Part shown: positions 34,634 to 43,799 of the stretch, piece by piece
How the letters are laid out: every line of letters begins with the position of its first letter
Numbering within the stretch: position 1 is the stretch's first letter
Source of the DNA: an uncultured Spirochaetaceae bacterium
Lineage (GTDB): Bacteria; Spirochaetota; Spirochaetia; Sphaerochaetales; Sphaerochaetaceae
DNA: 47,401 bases
Assembly (NCBI GenBank): GCA_944390015.1
Contig: CALXOL010000017.1
Span: 1-47,401 of the forward strand
Direction: 5' to 3'
Translations under genes and position numbers: made by a program
Notes under the pieces: generated by a model
The model's database searches: none
What the model was told of the DNA's origin: nothing
The model's input: only the letters and a program-made list of their open reading frames with translations

Positions 34634-35452
34634 TCATATTTCAAAATATCGTAATGATGCTCTTATATGATAGAGTAAATCAGTCTCATGTCCTTTTGCG
34701 AACTTCCATTCACTGTAATAGCCAAGACATGGACAGATATAGTTCACACCACTCTTTTCCACCTCTTTCCTGTAATGTACATGCCCAGAGATTGAATAGC
34801 ACACTTTATTGTCCTCAAACATCTTGCCAAAGCTGGTGGAACCAAGGAATGCGTTGAAATACTCCCATTCAGGACGTGCATCCTGGACCGTGAAATCTCT
34901 TATGGGAAGCATGTGTGTAACGGTAATAATTTTCTTATCCTTTACTCGCTTAAGGCTATTTTCAATACTATCAAGCTGCAAGGAGCATCTTCTCCTATTG
35001 TCCCTTGTCCAAGGATTTTTTATACCATCCTGCCAGGTGCGTCCCATATAGCTCATCTTTTCAAACATATCATCTGTAAAACGCGAATGATTGCCGAATG
35101 AGTAATCATACCAACCTACATCACCGATGAAAGCAACATCACCATCGACCCACTCTTTTCCAGAAAGGCACCTCTCATCGTCCTTAAAGAACGAATAGAT
35201 ATAATCGATTTTGTATCTGCTTGGCTCCGGCGACCAGAGATCATGGTTTCCAGGCACATATAGAACAGAAAAAGATGAATTTTCATCAAGCTCCTTCATA
35301 GTAGCACTTGCAAGACGGAAATCCTCCGTTATATCACCGGCAACAAGAAGGTATGAAGCACCACTTTTCTCCACCTCATCCTTAAGAACCCTTAGAACTG
35401 GATAATTTCTGTTTATATCCAGATGTAAATCAGATACCGCAGCTATTTTCAT
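34634..35452 (-). CDS. metallophosphoesterase (calcineurin-like)
   Basis: 272 residues. The dinuclear-metal motifs are in order: AAVSDLHLD, LLVAGDITED, YVPGNHDLW, TVTHMLP and SISGHVHYRKE. It hydrolyses a phosphoester; the substrate is not deducible. The start is the ATG at 35452, preceded by GGTGGAG, with a GTG four codons upstream as alternative. It overlaps the end of the dppF-like gene by 23 bases, so it belongs to that operon. Confidence 0.88.
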   Translation of the reverse strand: MKIAAVSDLHLDINRNYPVLRVLKDEVEKSGASYLLVAGDITEDFRLASATMKELDENSSFSVLYVPGNHDLWSPEPSRYKIDYIYSFFKDDERCLSGKEWVDGDVAFIGDVGWYDYSFGNHSRFTDDMFEKMSYMGRTWQDGIKNPWTRDNRRRCSLQLDSIENSLKRVKDKKIITVTHMLPIRDFTVQDARPEWEYFNAFLGSTSFGKMFEDNKVCYSISGHVHYRKEVEKSGVNYICPCLGYYSEWKFAKGHETDLLYHIRASLRYFEI

Positions 35453-36392
35453 TCTTTTCTCCACCTCTTAAAGGATAGTGACATGAGACAAAATGACCGG
35501 ACGAAAGTAATGATAAAGATGGTTTTTCTACCCTGCATCTATCCTTTGCATATATGCATCTTGTATGGAACGGACATCCTGAAGGAGGATTCATCGGGCT
35601 GGGGATCTCTCCAGATAGTGTTGCAGAGATATCCGAAGAAGCGGCAAAAAGCGCTTTCGTATAAGGATGGGCCATGGCACCAAGGATATCCTCTGTTTTC
35701 CCAAGCTCGACAATTGAGCCCAGGTACATCACCGCAATACGATCTGCGATATATGAGACAACATTTAAATCATGGGAAATGAAAAGATATGTCAGCCCAT
35801 GCTTTTTTCTCAAATCAAGAAGAAGATTGAGAATCTGGGCCTCGACAGAGACATCAAGAGCGGAAACGGGTTCATCAAGGACTATCAGCTTTGGTCTGAT
35901 GATAAGGGCAAGGGCGATGGCAACCCTCTGCCTCTGTCCTCCGGAAAGGCTTGCAGGATAGCGCTTTGCATAAGAAGAATCAAGGCCAACCTCATCAAGG
36001 CTTTCCGAAACCTTCCTCTCCATCTCTTCATCACTCATGCCTTTCTCATGAATCTTAAGGCACTCCTTTAAAAGGTATCCTATGCTCTTTTTGGGATTTA
36101 TGGATGAGTATGGATCCTGGAATACCATCTGAATCTCTCTTCTGAATTTTCTGAAGGCTCTGGCAGAAAGAGATGAGATTTCAACCCCGTTAAATACAAT
36201 CTTTCCCTTATCGGGAGAAATAAGACGGACGATGATGTTCGCCATGGAGCTCTTTCCTGAACCAGACTCTCCTACAAGTCCGAGAATCTCCCCTCTCTCT
36301 ATCTCGAGAGAGCTCTCACATAATGCCCTGACCCGGCCATATGCACTCTTATATTCCTTAGAGACACCATCAAGCTTTAAAAGGCTATCCAT
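35430..36392 (-). CDS. dppF: ABC transporter ATP-binding protein, DppF-like
   Basis: 320 residues, nucleotide-binding protein of a peptide/nickel-type ABC importer. Walker A GESGSGKS, signature LSGGQRQRVAIAL, Walker B KLIVLDEPVSALD and H-loop FISHD are all present. The C-terminal oligopeptide-ABC tail has the CPFHTRC cysteines. It pairs with the dppD-like gene upstream, whose stop it overlaps by eight bases. Confidence 0.93.
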   Translation of the reverse strand: MDSLLKLDGVSKEYKSAYGRVRALCESSLEIERGEILGLVGESGSGKSSMANIIVRLISPDKGKIVFNGVEISSLSARAFRKFRREIQMVFQDPYSSINPKKSIGYLLKECLKIHEKGMSDEEMERKVSESLDEVGLDSSYAKRYPASLSGGQRQRVAIALALIIRPKLIVLDEPVSALDVSVEAQILNLLLDLRKKHGLTYLFISHDLNVVSYIADRIAVMYLGSIVELGKTEDILGAMAHPYTKALFAASSDISATLSGEIPSPMNPPSGCPFHTRCIYAKDRCRVEKPSLSLLSSGHFVSCHYPLRGGEKNENSCGI

Positions 36393-37368
36393 TCATCCTC
36401 TCCTCTATCTCATCAGGGGAAAAGAAACATGAATAAGAGTGCCCCTGAATGTCTTTTTGCTTAGGAAAATTAGAAAAGCATCTATCCGATCTGATGGTGC
36501 AGCGTGGGGCAAACGGGCAGCCACAGTTACTTCTCTCTTCAAGAGAAGGCACTGTTCCCGCAATCGAATAAAGCCTCTTTCCCCTATTCTTTACATTTGG
36601 AATGGAGGCTATCAGGCCACGAGTATATGGATGAATCGGGAATGAGAGAATATCCTCAGTTCTACCACTTTCCACGATTGAGCCCGAATACATGATATAC
36701 GCCCTCTTTGTAAGTCCCTTAACCAAAGAGAGGTTATGGGAGATAAGAAGAACCGCAGTCCCCTTCTGCTCGTTCATTCTTTTTATCAGATCAATTATTT
36801 CAGCCTGTATTGTTACATCAAGAGCGGTAGTAGGTTCATCCGCAATCAAGAGCGATGGATTGTTTATAAGAGCCATGGCTATCATGATTCTCTGCCTTTG
36901 CCCGCCTGAAAGCTGATGGGGATAGCTCTTATAAATCCTCTCCTCATCTGCAAGATTCACGCTTTTAAGCATTTGAAGAACCATCTTTTTCGCATTTTTC
37001 TTGTCAATCCGCTGATGCACAAGGAGCATTTCCATAATCTGTGGTCCAACTCTCAAAAGAGGATTAAGAGCGGTCATAGGTTCCTGGAAAATCATGGAGA
37101 TGCGCTCCCCTCTTATACTTCGCCATTCTCTCTCATCAAACACTGCAAGATCTTTTCCTTCAAAAAATATGTGCCCAGTATATTCCGCATCATCATTTGA
37201 AAGGCCCATGAGGGAAAGTGCGGTGGCACTTTTTCCACACCCGGATTCTCCAATAAGGGCAACCATCTCGGACTCCTCTATGTCGAGAAAGATATTCTTC
37301 ACTGCATTCAGCAAACGCCCCCCTTCGTTAAATGACAATGTGAAATCCCTTAAGCTGAGAAGACTCAT
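36385..37368 (-). CDS. dppD: ABC transporter ATP-binding protein, DppD-like
   Basis: 327 residues from the ATG at 37368; 32 codons of extra open frame lie upstream inside dppC and lack a ribosome site. Walker A GESGCGKS, signature LSGGQRQRIMIAM, Walker B LLIADEPTTALDV and H-loop LISHN are intact, with the C-terminal CPFAPRC peptide-transporter motif. It energises the same importer as dppF. The ATG overlaps the dppC stop (ATGA). Confidence 0.93.
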   Translation of the reverse strand: MSLLSLRDFTLSFNEGGRLLNAVKNIFLDIEESEMVALIGESGCGKSATALSLMGLSNDDAEYTGHIFFEGKDLAVFDEREWRSIRGERISMIFQEPMTALNPLLRVGPQIMEMLLVHQRIDKKNAKKMVLQMLKSVNLADEERIYKSYPHQLSGGQRQRIMIAMALINNPSLLIADEPTTALDVTIQAEIIDLIKRMNEQKGTAVLLISHNLSLVKGLTKRAYIMYSGSIVESGRTEDILSFPIHPYTRGLIASIPNVKNRGKRLYSIAGTVPSLEERSNCGCPFAPRCTIRSDRCFSNFPKQKDIQGHSYSCFFSPDEIEERMNG

Positions 37369-38177
37369 TTGACACCTCCATTCATCTCCTGAAGACCATC
37401 TCCTATAAGATTGAATGCGATTACAAGGAGGGCGATTGTAATGGTAGGTATTAGGACATACCAAGGAGCTCTGAGCATGTAATCCTGAGCCTCACTGAGC
37501 ATTATTCCAAGGCTTGGAGATGGTGGTTGCATACCAAGCCCCAGATAGCTCAATCCAGCTTCAGACATGATTGCGGAAGCAAAAGATAGGGAGGCTGTGG
37601 CTGAGAGTTCGCTTACTATATTCGGTAGAATATGCGAAAACATGATTCTAAGGCTTCCAGCTCCTCTTATTCTCTCCGCTTTAACGAAATCAGAATCCCT
37701 TAATTCCATATATCCACTACGGGTTATTCTTGCAAAACGAGGAACTGCCATGACAGAGAGTGCTATTATCGTATTTAAAAGTCCATTGCCGAATACGGCA
37801 ATAAGCATCATGGCAAGAAGGACGCCTGGAAATGCCATCAAGGTATCGATTATCTTCATGATAATCTCATCCAACCTCCCGCCGAAATATCCAGAGAAGG
37901 ATCCTATCAAAAGGCCAAAGAGAAGGCCGGATGAAACTGCCATGAATCCGATGAGAAGAGAAACTTCTATCCCCTTCATTACGCGACTTAAAATGTCCCT
38001 GCCAAACTGATCGGTACCAAGGAAATGCTCCTGACTCGGCTTTGCAAGCTTATTGGCAAGATCCATCGCCGTCACATCATATGGGGTATGGAAAAATGAT
38101 ATGACAAGAAGCGCGAGCATCATAAAAAGGATTATCGAACCTATAAGGAAACTTGGATTGCTGAAATATCTCTTCAT
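37365..38177 (-). CDS. dppC: ABC transporter permease, DppC-like
   Basis: 270 residues, about six membrane segments. HFLGTDQFGRDILSRVMKG is the conserved N-terminal motif of OppC/DppC permeases, and the EAA loop contains RGAGSLRIMFSHILPNI. Two bases separate it from the dppB stop. Confidence 0.93.
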   Translation of the reverse strand: MKRYFSNPSFLIGSIILFMMLALLVISFFHTPYDVTAMDLANKLAKPSQEHFLGTDQFGRDILSRVMKGIEVSLLIGFMAVSSGLLFGLLIGSFSGYFGGRLDEIIMKIIDTLMAFPGVLLAMMLIAVFGNGLLNTIIALSVMAVPRFARITRSGYMELRDSDFVKAERIRGAGSLRIMFSHILPNIVSELSATASLSFASAIMSEAGLSYLGLGMQPPSPSLGIMLSEAQDYMLRAPWYVLIPTITIALLVIAFNLIGDGLQEMNGGVK

Positions 38178-38179
38178 AC

Positions 38180-39121
38180 CTACCTCAGCCTTATTCTCGG
38201 ATCGACAAGCGAATAGACGAGATCAACTATGAAATTACATATTACAACAATCAAAGAGAGGTATAGTACAAGTCCTTGGATGAGAGGAAGATCACGGCTT
38301 GATATGGAGACGGTTATAAGCCTCCCAATGCCAGGGAGAGAAAATATGTTCTCAATGATTATGCTTCCTCCTAAGATATCCGCAGTAAGAAGTCCAAGTA
38401 TCGTTATGACTGGAATCAGGGAGTTCTTAAGGACATGGGCATACATTATGCGCCTTTTAGAAAGTCCCTTACTGCGGGCGGTGCGCACATAATCCTTTCC
38501 CATCTCCTTCAAAACGGAGACACGCACATAGCGTATCAATATCGCACTTGATCCAAGTGCTATTGAAAGAGAAGGAAGAAGCAGGGATTTAAAAGATTTG
38601 AAAAACCCCTCTGATATCGGCGTATACCCTATGGAAGGAAGCAGGTTCAATCGCACTGAGAATATGCTTATCAGCAATATTCCCATGCAGAAAGAGGGAA
38701 TGGAGAGGGAAAGCTGAGAAACAATGGAAATAGGTATTGAATACTTTTTCCTACTGTGCGATGCAAGGAAAAGCCCCACGGGAATTCCAATTGCAACAGT
38801 AAAGATCATGCTATAAAGAGCAAGAAGGGCTGTAACCTTCAGCCCCTGTCCTATCAAGGAAGAAACACTCTGATTATATCTGATTGAAATACCAAGATCT
38901 CCATTAAATAGCCCTTTTATCCATGATATGTAACGCTCCGTAAGCGGTCTGTCCAAGCCAAGAGTGCGATTAAGGGCCTCTATCTGATTAACATCCGCAT
39001 CCAGACCAAGGATTATCAAAGCAGGATCCCCGGGAAGAATCTGGAAGACGAAGAACGTGACCAGGGAGACCAGAATCAGCGTTACGACAAGACCTATGAG
39101 CTTACGCAGGTAGTATCTCAA
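38180..39121 (-). CDS. dppB: ABC transporter permease, DppB-like
   Basis: 313 residues. The opening MRYYLRKLIGLVVTLILVSLVTF, the ILPGDPA motif, LTERYISWIKGLFNGDLGIS and the C-terminal FSLPGIGRLITVSI...LVDPRIRLR are standard for OppB/DppB permeases. Six membrane helices. It starts five bases after the dppA stop. Confidence 0.93.
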   Translation of the reverse strand: MRYYLRKLIGLVVTLILVSLVTFFVFQILPGDPALIILGLDADVNQIEALNRTLGLDRPLTERYISWIKGLFNGDLGISIRYNQSVSSLIGQGLKVTALLALYSMIFTVAIGIPVGLFLASHSRKKYSIPISIVSQLSLSIPSFCMGILLISIFSVRLNLLPSIGYTPISEGFFKSFKSLLLPSLSIALGSSAILIRYVRVSVLKEMGKDYVRTARSKGLSKRRIMYAHVLKNSLIPVITILGLLTADILGGSIIIENIFSLPGIGRLITVSISSRDLPLIQGLVLYLSLIVVICNFIVDLVYSLVDPRIRLR

Positions 39122-39126
39122 CTTAT

Positions 39127-40644
39127 CTATTCCTCATAATAGAGAGCACTTAAATCCGTAAACGCCAGAGGATAGGATTTATAGCCTTTCAAATCGCTTC
39201 TCATCGCAATTACGAGATTAGGATCACACGTCCAGACACATGCGGCATCCTCAGTGAGGATCATCTGGCATTCCTTATAAAGTTCAGCTCTCTTATTTTC
39301 ATCAGTTTCAACCATCGCTTCTTTTATCAGTTTATCATACTCCCCATTATTGTAATGGAAGAAATTACGTCTGAAATCAGAGACGAAACGTACTAGAATC
39401 TCATAAGGATCCAGTTTTCCAGTCAGCCCGATTATTGTCGTCTCGTAATTTCCATTAGAATAGACATCCTCAAGCCATGTTCCCCACTCTACGAGCTGAA
39501 TCCCGGCTTTAATACCAACAGCCTTAAGATCCTCTGCTATTATCTGTGCGGTATTGACATGCTGCTGATAGTTCGACGGAACCGTTATGGTAAAAGAGAA
39601 ACCATCGGTATATCCAGCCTCTTTAAGCAATTCTATCGCTTTTTCAGGATCATACGGATAGAAGTTCTCAACATCGCTGTTATAATAAGAAGCCATAACA
39701 GGAGAGAAATTAGAATCCAATCTCGTAGCATAACCATCGAATGCACCGTAGATGATGTTATCCTTGTTTATCGCATAATTAAGCGCCATTCTGACTCTTA
39801 TATCATTAAATGGCTCAATTGCATTATTCAAAGCAAAAAGGCATACCATGTTCTGGGGATTTGAATGGATCGTGAAATTCCTGTTCAAGACCTCTGCATC
39901 GGATCCCGTTACCTGAGCCATATCAAGCTGTCCCGACTGAAGAGCTGTTACAATAGCGCTTTCATCCGACATGATATATATTTCCGCCCTATCTATACTA
40001 CCCATCCGGCTTTCATCATAATACTCATCGTTCTTTTCAAGCACTATACGCTGCCCTGGGGTATATTCGACAAATTCATACGGTCCCGTTCCAATCGGAG
40101 CAGTCGCACTATCCGTATATCCCTCAGGGATTATACCAACCCTTGTGCCCTCCAGAAATGCCGCATTAGGCTCACTCAGATTCAATATCACAGTGTATTC
40201 ATCAGGGGTCTCAATCGCTGTTATAGTACTGAATCTGGAAGAAATCGGCTCCCCAGTACTCAGACCTGATATAATTTCGAATGAATATGCGACATCCGCA
40301 GAATCCATATGCTCTCCGCTGTGAAATGTGACATCATCCCTCAGATGGAAGGTATATTCAAGGCCATCATCACTTATCTCCCAGCTCTCTGCAAGACCAG
40401 GGATAATCGAACCATTCTCATCAAAAAGGACAAGCCCTTCATAGACGTTATGCATCACCGCCTCTGTATCACTGGCAGTTGATATATAGGGATCAAGGCT
40501 ATCTGGTTCAGAAGGCATGGTCAGGCGTATAAGGCTTACTCCTTCATTGTTCCTACCAAGGCTTTCAGTACTTGAGCTATCTTCATTCTTAGCGCATGAG
40601 GTAAGAGTAAGCACTGCCAAAAGGAAAACCAGTATTTTCTTCAT
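39127..40644 (-). CDS. dppA: ABC transporter solute-binding lipoprotein, DppA/OppA family
   Basis: 505 residues, a lipoprotein: MKKILVFLLAVLTLTSCAKN has a lipobox cysteine. Family 5 binding-protein motifs follow: EPDSLDPYIS, VYEGLVLFDENG, GLAESWEIS, and NAINPIR-like ALNYAINKDNI. ATG at 40644 is chosen because GGAGG lies 9-13 bases upstream; eight further codons upstream are unsupported. It binds peptides, or possibly another small solute; the specificity is not visible. First gene of the dppABCDF-phosphoesterase operon. Confidence 0.93.
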   Translation of the reverse strand: MKKILVFLLAVLTLTSCAKNEDSSSTESLGRNNEGVSLIRLTMPSEPDSLDPYISTASDTEAVMHNVYEGLVLFDENGSIIPGLAESWEISDDGLEYTFHLRDDVTFHSGEHMDSADVAYSFEIISGLSTGEPISSRFSTITAIETPDEYTVILNLSEPNAAFLEGTRVGIIPEGYTDSATAPIGTGPYEFVEYTPGQRIVLEKNDEYYDESRMGSIDRAEIYIMSDESAIVTALQSGQLDMAQVTGSDAEVLNRNFTIHSNPQNMVCLFALNNAIEPFNDIRVRMALNYAINKDNIIYGAFDGYATRLDSNFSPVMASYYNSDVENFYPYDPEKAIELLKEAGYTDGFSFTITVPSNYQQHVNTAQIIAEDLKAVGIKAGIQLVEWGTWLEDVYSNGNYETTIIGLTGKLDPYEILVRFVSDFRRNFFHYNNGEYDKLIKEAMVETDENKRAELYKECQMILTEDAACVWTCDPNLVIAMRSDLKGYKSYPLAFTDLSALYYEE

Positions 40645-40691
40645 ATGAGCCACCTCCGAAAAAGACATTTACTCTCACGTTACCGCATTCT

Positions 40692-40732
40692 GGTTAACCG
40701 GCCTTATACTGAATGTGAAAATCTCGTTAACC
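40692..40732 (-). promoter_or_regulatory. dpp promoter region with repeated GTTAACC
   Basis: GTTAACC occurs at 40693-40699 (within palindromic GGTTAACC) and at 40726-40732, 33 bases apart, about three helical turns. Between them, on the minus strand, TTAACG and TATAAG 16 bases apart could be the dppA -35 and -10. Two equal sites flanking a promoter suggest a repressor; no regulator is identified. Confidence 0.4.
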
Positions 40733-40782
40733 ATATGAAATATTATCAAAAAGAGAATCTTTGTTAAATCATGGGAGGGCAC

Positions 40783-40839
40783 ATGAAGAAAAAGATTGAG
40801 GGAGGGAAAGAAAATCTTTCTTTTTTTGTAATATCATAA
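40783..40839 (+). other. possible 18-codon leader peptide with a hairpin ahead of gdhA
   Basis: After GGGAGGGCAC an ATG opens a frame of 18 codons (MKKKIEGGKENLSFFVIS). The same bases hold AAAGATT (40791-40797) and AATCTTT (40813-40819) followed by seven T, a weak terminator-like hairpin. Together they could be an attenuator before gdhA. A better -10 (TATAAT, 40873-40878) lies downstream, so the peptide may be irrelevant to gdhA. Confidence 0.3.
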
Positions 40840-40912
40840 TCTGATTACTTTAAAAAAAAACTGTCTTTATCTTATAATTCCATCAATTATTTTCTTTTTG
40901 AGGAGGAAGATT

Positions 40913-42268
40913 ATGCATAGCCAGACAGAACAGGTTTATCAGCAGGTCCTGGCAAGGGATCCGGGAGAAAGGGAATTCCAGCAGGCTGTTTACACTTTCC
41001 TGCTTTCCATTGACAAGATCATTGACCAGCTCCCAGAGGTAACCTACCACAGGGTTCTTGAGAGGATGGTAGAACCGGAAAGAATCGTCATGTTCCGTGT
41101 TCCATGGGTAGACGATGAGGGCATCTGCCAAGTAAACAGGGGATTCAGAGTTCAGATGTCATCTGCTATAGGACCATACAAAGGAGGACTTCGCCTCCAT
41201 CCTTCCGTAAATCTATCAATTATGAAATTCCTTGCGTTCGAGCAGGTTTTCAAGAACAGCCTTACTGGCCTGCCAATGGGTGGTGGAAAAGGTGGTTCGG
41301 ACTTCAACCCAAAAGGAAAAAGCGATAACGAGGTAATGCGCTTCTGTCAGTCATTCATGACGGAGCTATGCCGCCACATTGGCCCGGATACGGACGTGCC
41401 TGCAGGGGACATCGGAGTCGGAGCAAGAGAAATCGGTTATCTTTTCGGACAGTACAAGAAAATCAGGAATCAGTTCTGCGGAGTACTTACGGGAAAAGGT
41501 CTTGACTATGGTGGATCATATATACGCCCAGAAGCAACTGGATACGGTCTGGTTTACCTCTCCGAAGCGATTCTGCGCGATAAGAAGATGAACTTTGACG
41601 GAGCAAAGTGCCTAGTATCAGGAAGTGGAAACGTCGCACAGTTCACCGTGGAGAAGATCAACGCTCTTGGAGGAAAGGTAATAACACTTTCTGACTCTTC
41701 CGGCATGATCATAGACGAGGCTGGAATCGATGGGGAGAAGCTTAACTTTGTTAAGATGCTCAAGAACGTTAAAAGAGGAAGAATCAAGGAATATGCCGAG
41801 AAATACGGGGTTCCATACATCGAAAGAAATCCAAATGAGCCTAATCCAATCTGGGATATCAAGGCAGATTATGCATTCCCATGCGCAACCCAGAATGAGA
41901 TTCTCAAAGAGGATGCACTGAATCTCGTAAAAAACGGAATCAAGCTCGTAGGAGAAGGTGCCAACATGCCATGCTCAATGGAAAGTGAGGAGATTCTCAC
42001 GAAATCCGGTGTGCTGCTTGCCCCAGCAAAAGCGGCAAACGCAGGAGGTGTAGCGGTCTCAGGTCTTGAGATGAGCCAGAACTCACAGCGCCTTAGATGG
42101 ACACCGGAGAGGGTTGATCAGGAACTCAAGGCGATTATGAACAACATCTACAAGAATATCAGCGAGGCTGCAGAGACTTACTCCACAAAAGACAATTTCA
42201 TCGATGGAGCAAATATCGCAGGATTCATGAAAGTGTCGAGAGCTATGATTGCTCAGGGTTACGTATAA
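40913..42268 (+). CDS. gdhA: glutamate dehydrogenase, hexameric (NADP-type)
   Basis: 451 residues; 2-oxoglutarate plus ammonia to glutamate. GLPMGGGKGGSDFNPKGKS holds the catalytic lysines, PAGDIGVGAREIGYLFGQY the catalytic aspartate, and CLVSGSGNVAQFTVEKINALGG the dinucleotide fold. Length and start (GAGGAGG then ATG at 40913) match the bacterial GdhA type. The frame continues five codons upstream to a TTG, not used here. It is translationally coupled to the DUF1846 gene: its TAA overlaps the next ATG by one base. Confidence 0.96.
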   Translation: MHSQTEQVYQQVLARDPGEREFQQAVYTFLLSIDKIIDQLPEVTYHRVLERMVEPERIVMFRVPWVDDEGICQVNRGFRVQMSSAIGPYKGGLRLHPSVNLSIMKFLAFEQVFKNSLTGLPMGGGKGGSDFNPKGKSDNEVMRFCQSFMTELCRHIGPDTDVPAGDIGVGAREIGYLFGQYKKIRNQFCGVLTGKGLDYGGSYIRPEATGYGLVYLSEAILRDKKMNFDGAKCLVSGSGNVAQFTVEKINALGGKVITLSDSSGMIIDEAGIDGEKLNFVKMLKNVKRGRIKEYAEKYGVPYIERNPNEPNPIWDIKADYAFPCATQNEILKEDALNLVKNGIKLVGEGANMPCSMESEEILTKSGVLLAPAKAANAGGVAVSGLEMSQNSQRLRWTPERVDQELKAIMNNIYKNISEAAETYSTKDNFIDGANIAGFMKVSRAMIAQGYV

Positions 42269-43776
42269 TGCATAAGATTGGCTTTGACAGTGCAAAGTAC
42301 ATAAAAGAACAGACCAAGTACATCCTGGAGAGGGTTAAAACCTCTTCAGGTCGTCTTTATATCGAATGCGGAGGCAAACTGCTTCACGACAAGCATGCAT
42401 CAAGAGTCCTTCCCGGCTTTGATGAGAATAACAAGATGAAGGTCTTCAAAGAACTTAAGGAACATCTTGATATAATAATCTGCATCTATGCAGGGGACAT
42501 AGAGCAGAGAAAAATCCGGGGAGATTTCGGCATCAGCTATGATGCGGATGTACTGAAGATGATTCATGACTTCGCATCATACGGACTTAAATGCGATAAA
42601 GTCGTAATTACCAGGTTTGAAAACCAGGTAGCAGCCGTCCAGTTCAAAAGGAAACTGGAGCAAAGAGGAATAAAGGTTTATGAGCATACTGCAACCCCGG
42701 GCTATCCCTCGGACATCGATGTCGTGGTATCAGAGGAAGGGTACGGGAAGAATCCATACATTCCTGTCGATGCTCCTGTCGTAATAGTCACCGCTCCTGG
42801 TCCTGGTTCTGGAAAGCTCGCCACATGTCTTAATCAGATGTATCATGAGGCGAAGATGGGACAAAGACCAAATTATGCGAAGCTTGAGACATTCCCTATC
42901 TGGAATCTTCCGCTAAACCACCCAGTTAATATCGCATATGAGGCGGCTACGGTAGATATCGGGGATGTGAACTTAATTGACCACTTCCACCATGATGCTT
43001 ACTCTGAGGTAACAGTCAACTATTCAAGGGATCTTGAAGCCTACCCAATCCTCAAAAGAATTCTTGAGAAGATCACAGGAGAGGAGTGCATCTATAAGAG
43101 TCCAACAGATATGGGAGTCAACAGGTGTGGCTTCGGTATCATCGACGATGAGGTCTGCCGTCATGCTGCGAACATGGAAATCATAAGAAGAGTTTTCCAT
43201 ACAAAAACGGATTATCTTCAGGGAATATGTTCAAAGGAAGTGTACAACAGGGCCTTGGCTCTCCTAGATAAGGCGCACCTGAAGGAAGAAGACCGGCCAA
43301 CCGTCGTTCCCGCCAGAGAGGCACTAAAAGAGGCAATCGAAGCACATAAGGGAAAAGATGACGGAACGGTATGTGCAGCGGCGATAGAGTTAGAGGACGG
43401 AAGAATCATAACAGCACACAATTCAAACCTGATGCATGCCGGCGCGGCTTTGATTCTCAACGCCTTAAAAGCCATTATCGGGATAGATAAGGATATCGAT
43501 CTGATTCATAATGAAGTCATTAAAGCCGTCACGCATACAAAGAGAGACATCCTTTCAAGCAAAGGAGTATCTTTGAACGTTGATGAGATTCTTATAGCAC
43601 TCTCAATCTCTGGAATCTACGATGAGAATGCAAAGAACGCCTCCGAGGCCCTTATGCAACTAAGGGACAGTGATGTGCATTTTACGCATATTCCATCGGC
43701 TGGAGATATCGACGGAATGAGAAAACTAGGTATAAACTATACCTCTGAGCCTCAATATCCAGGCCGCAACATATAA
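42268..43776 (+). CDS. DUF1846 family protein
   Basis: 502 residues, the usual family length. The start KIGFDSAKYIKEQTKYILERV, SGRLYIECGGKLLHDKHASRVLPGF, ITRFENQVAAVQFKRKLEQRGI, and VIVTAPGPGSGKLATCLNQMYH (P-loop-like) are typical of DUF1846. The function is unknown; a structure of a pneumococcal member exists and a link to nucleotide metabolism has been proposed. Its overlap with gdhA suggests that both serve nitrogen or amino-acid metabolism. Confidence 0.9.
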   Translation: MHKIGFDSAKYIKEQTKYILERVKTSSGRLYIECGGKLLHDKHASRVLPGFDENNKMKVFKELKEHLDIIICIYAGDIEQRKIRGDFGISYDADVLKMIHDFASYGLKCDKVVITRFENQVAAVQFKRKLEQRGIKVYEHTATPGYPSDIDVVVSEEGYGKNPYIPVDAPVVIVTAPGPGSGKLATCLNQMYHEAKMGQRPNYAKLETFPIWNLPLNHPVNIAYEAATVDIGDVNLIDHFHHDAYSEVTVNYSRDLEAYPILKRILEKITGEECIYKSPTDMGVNRCGFGIIDDEVCRHAANMEIIRRVFHTKTDYLQGICSKEVYNRALALLDKAHLKEEDRPTVVPAREALKEAIEAHKGKDDGTVCAAAIELEDGRIITAHNSNLMHAGAALILNALKAIIGIDKDIDLIHNEVIKAVTHTKRDILSSKGVSLNVDEILIALSISGIYDENAKNASEALMQLRDSDVHFTHIPSAGDIDGMRKLGINYTSEPQYPGRNI

Positions 43777-43799
43777 TTTATAATCGGGAGAGAAAAAAA

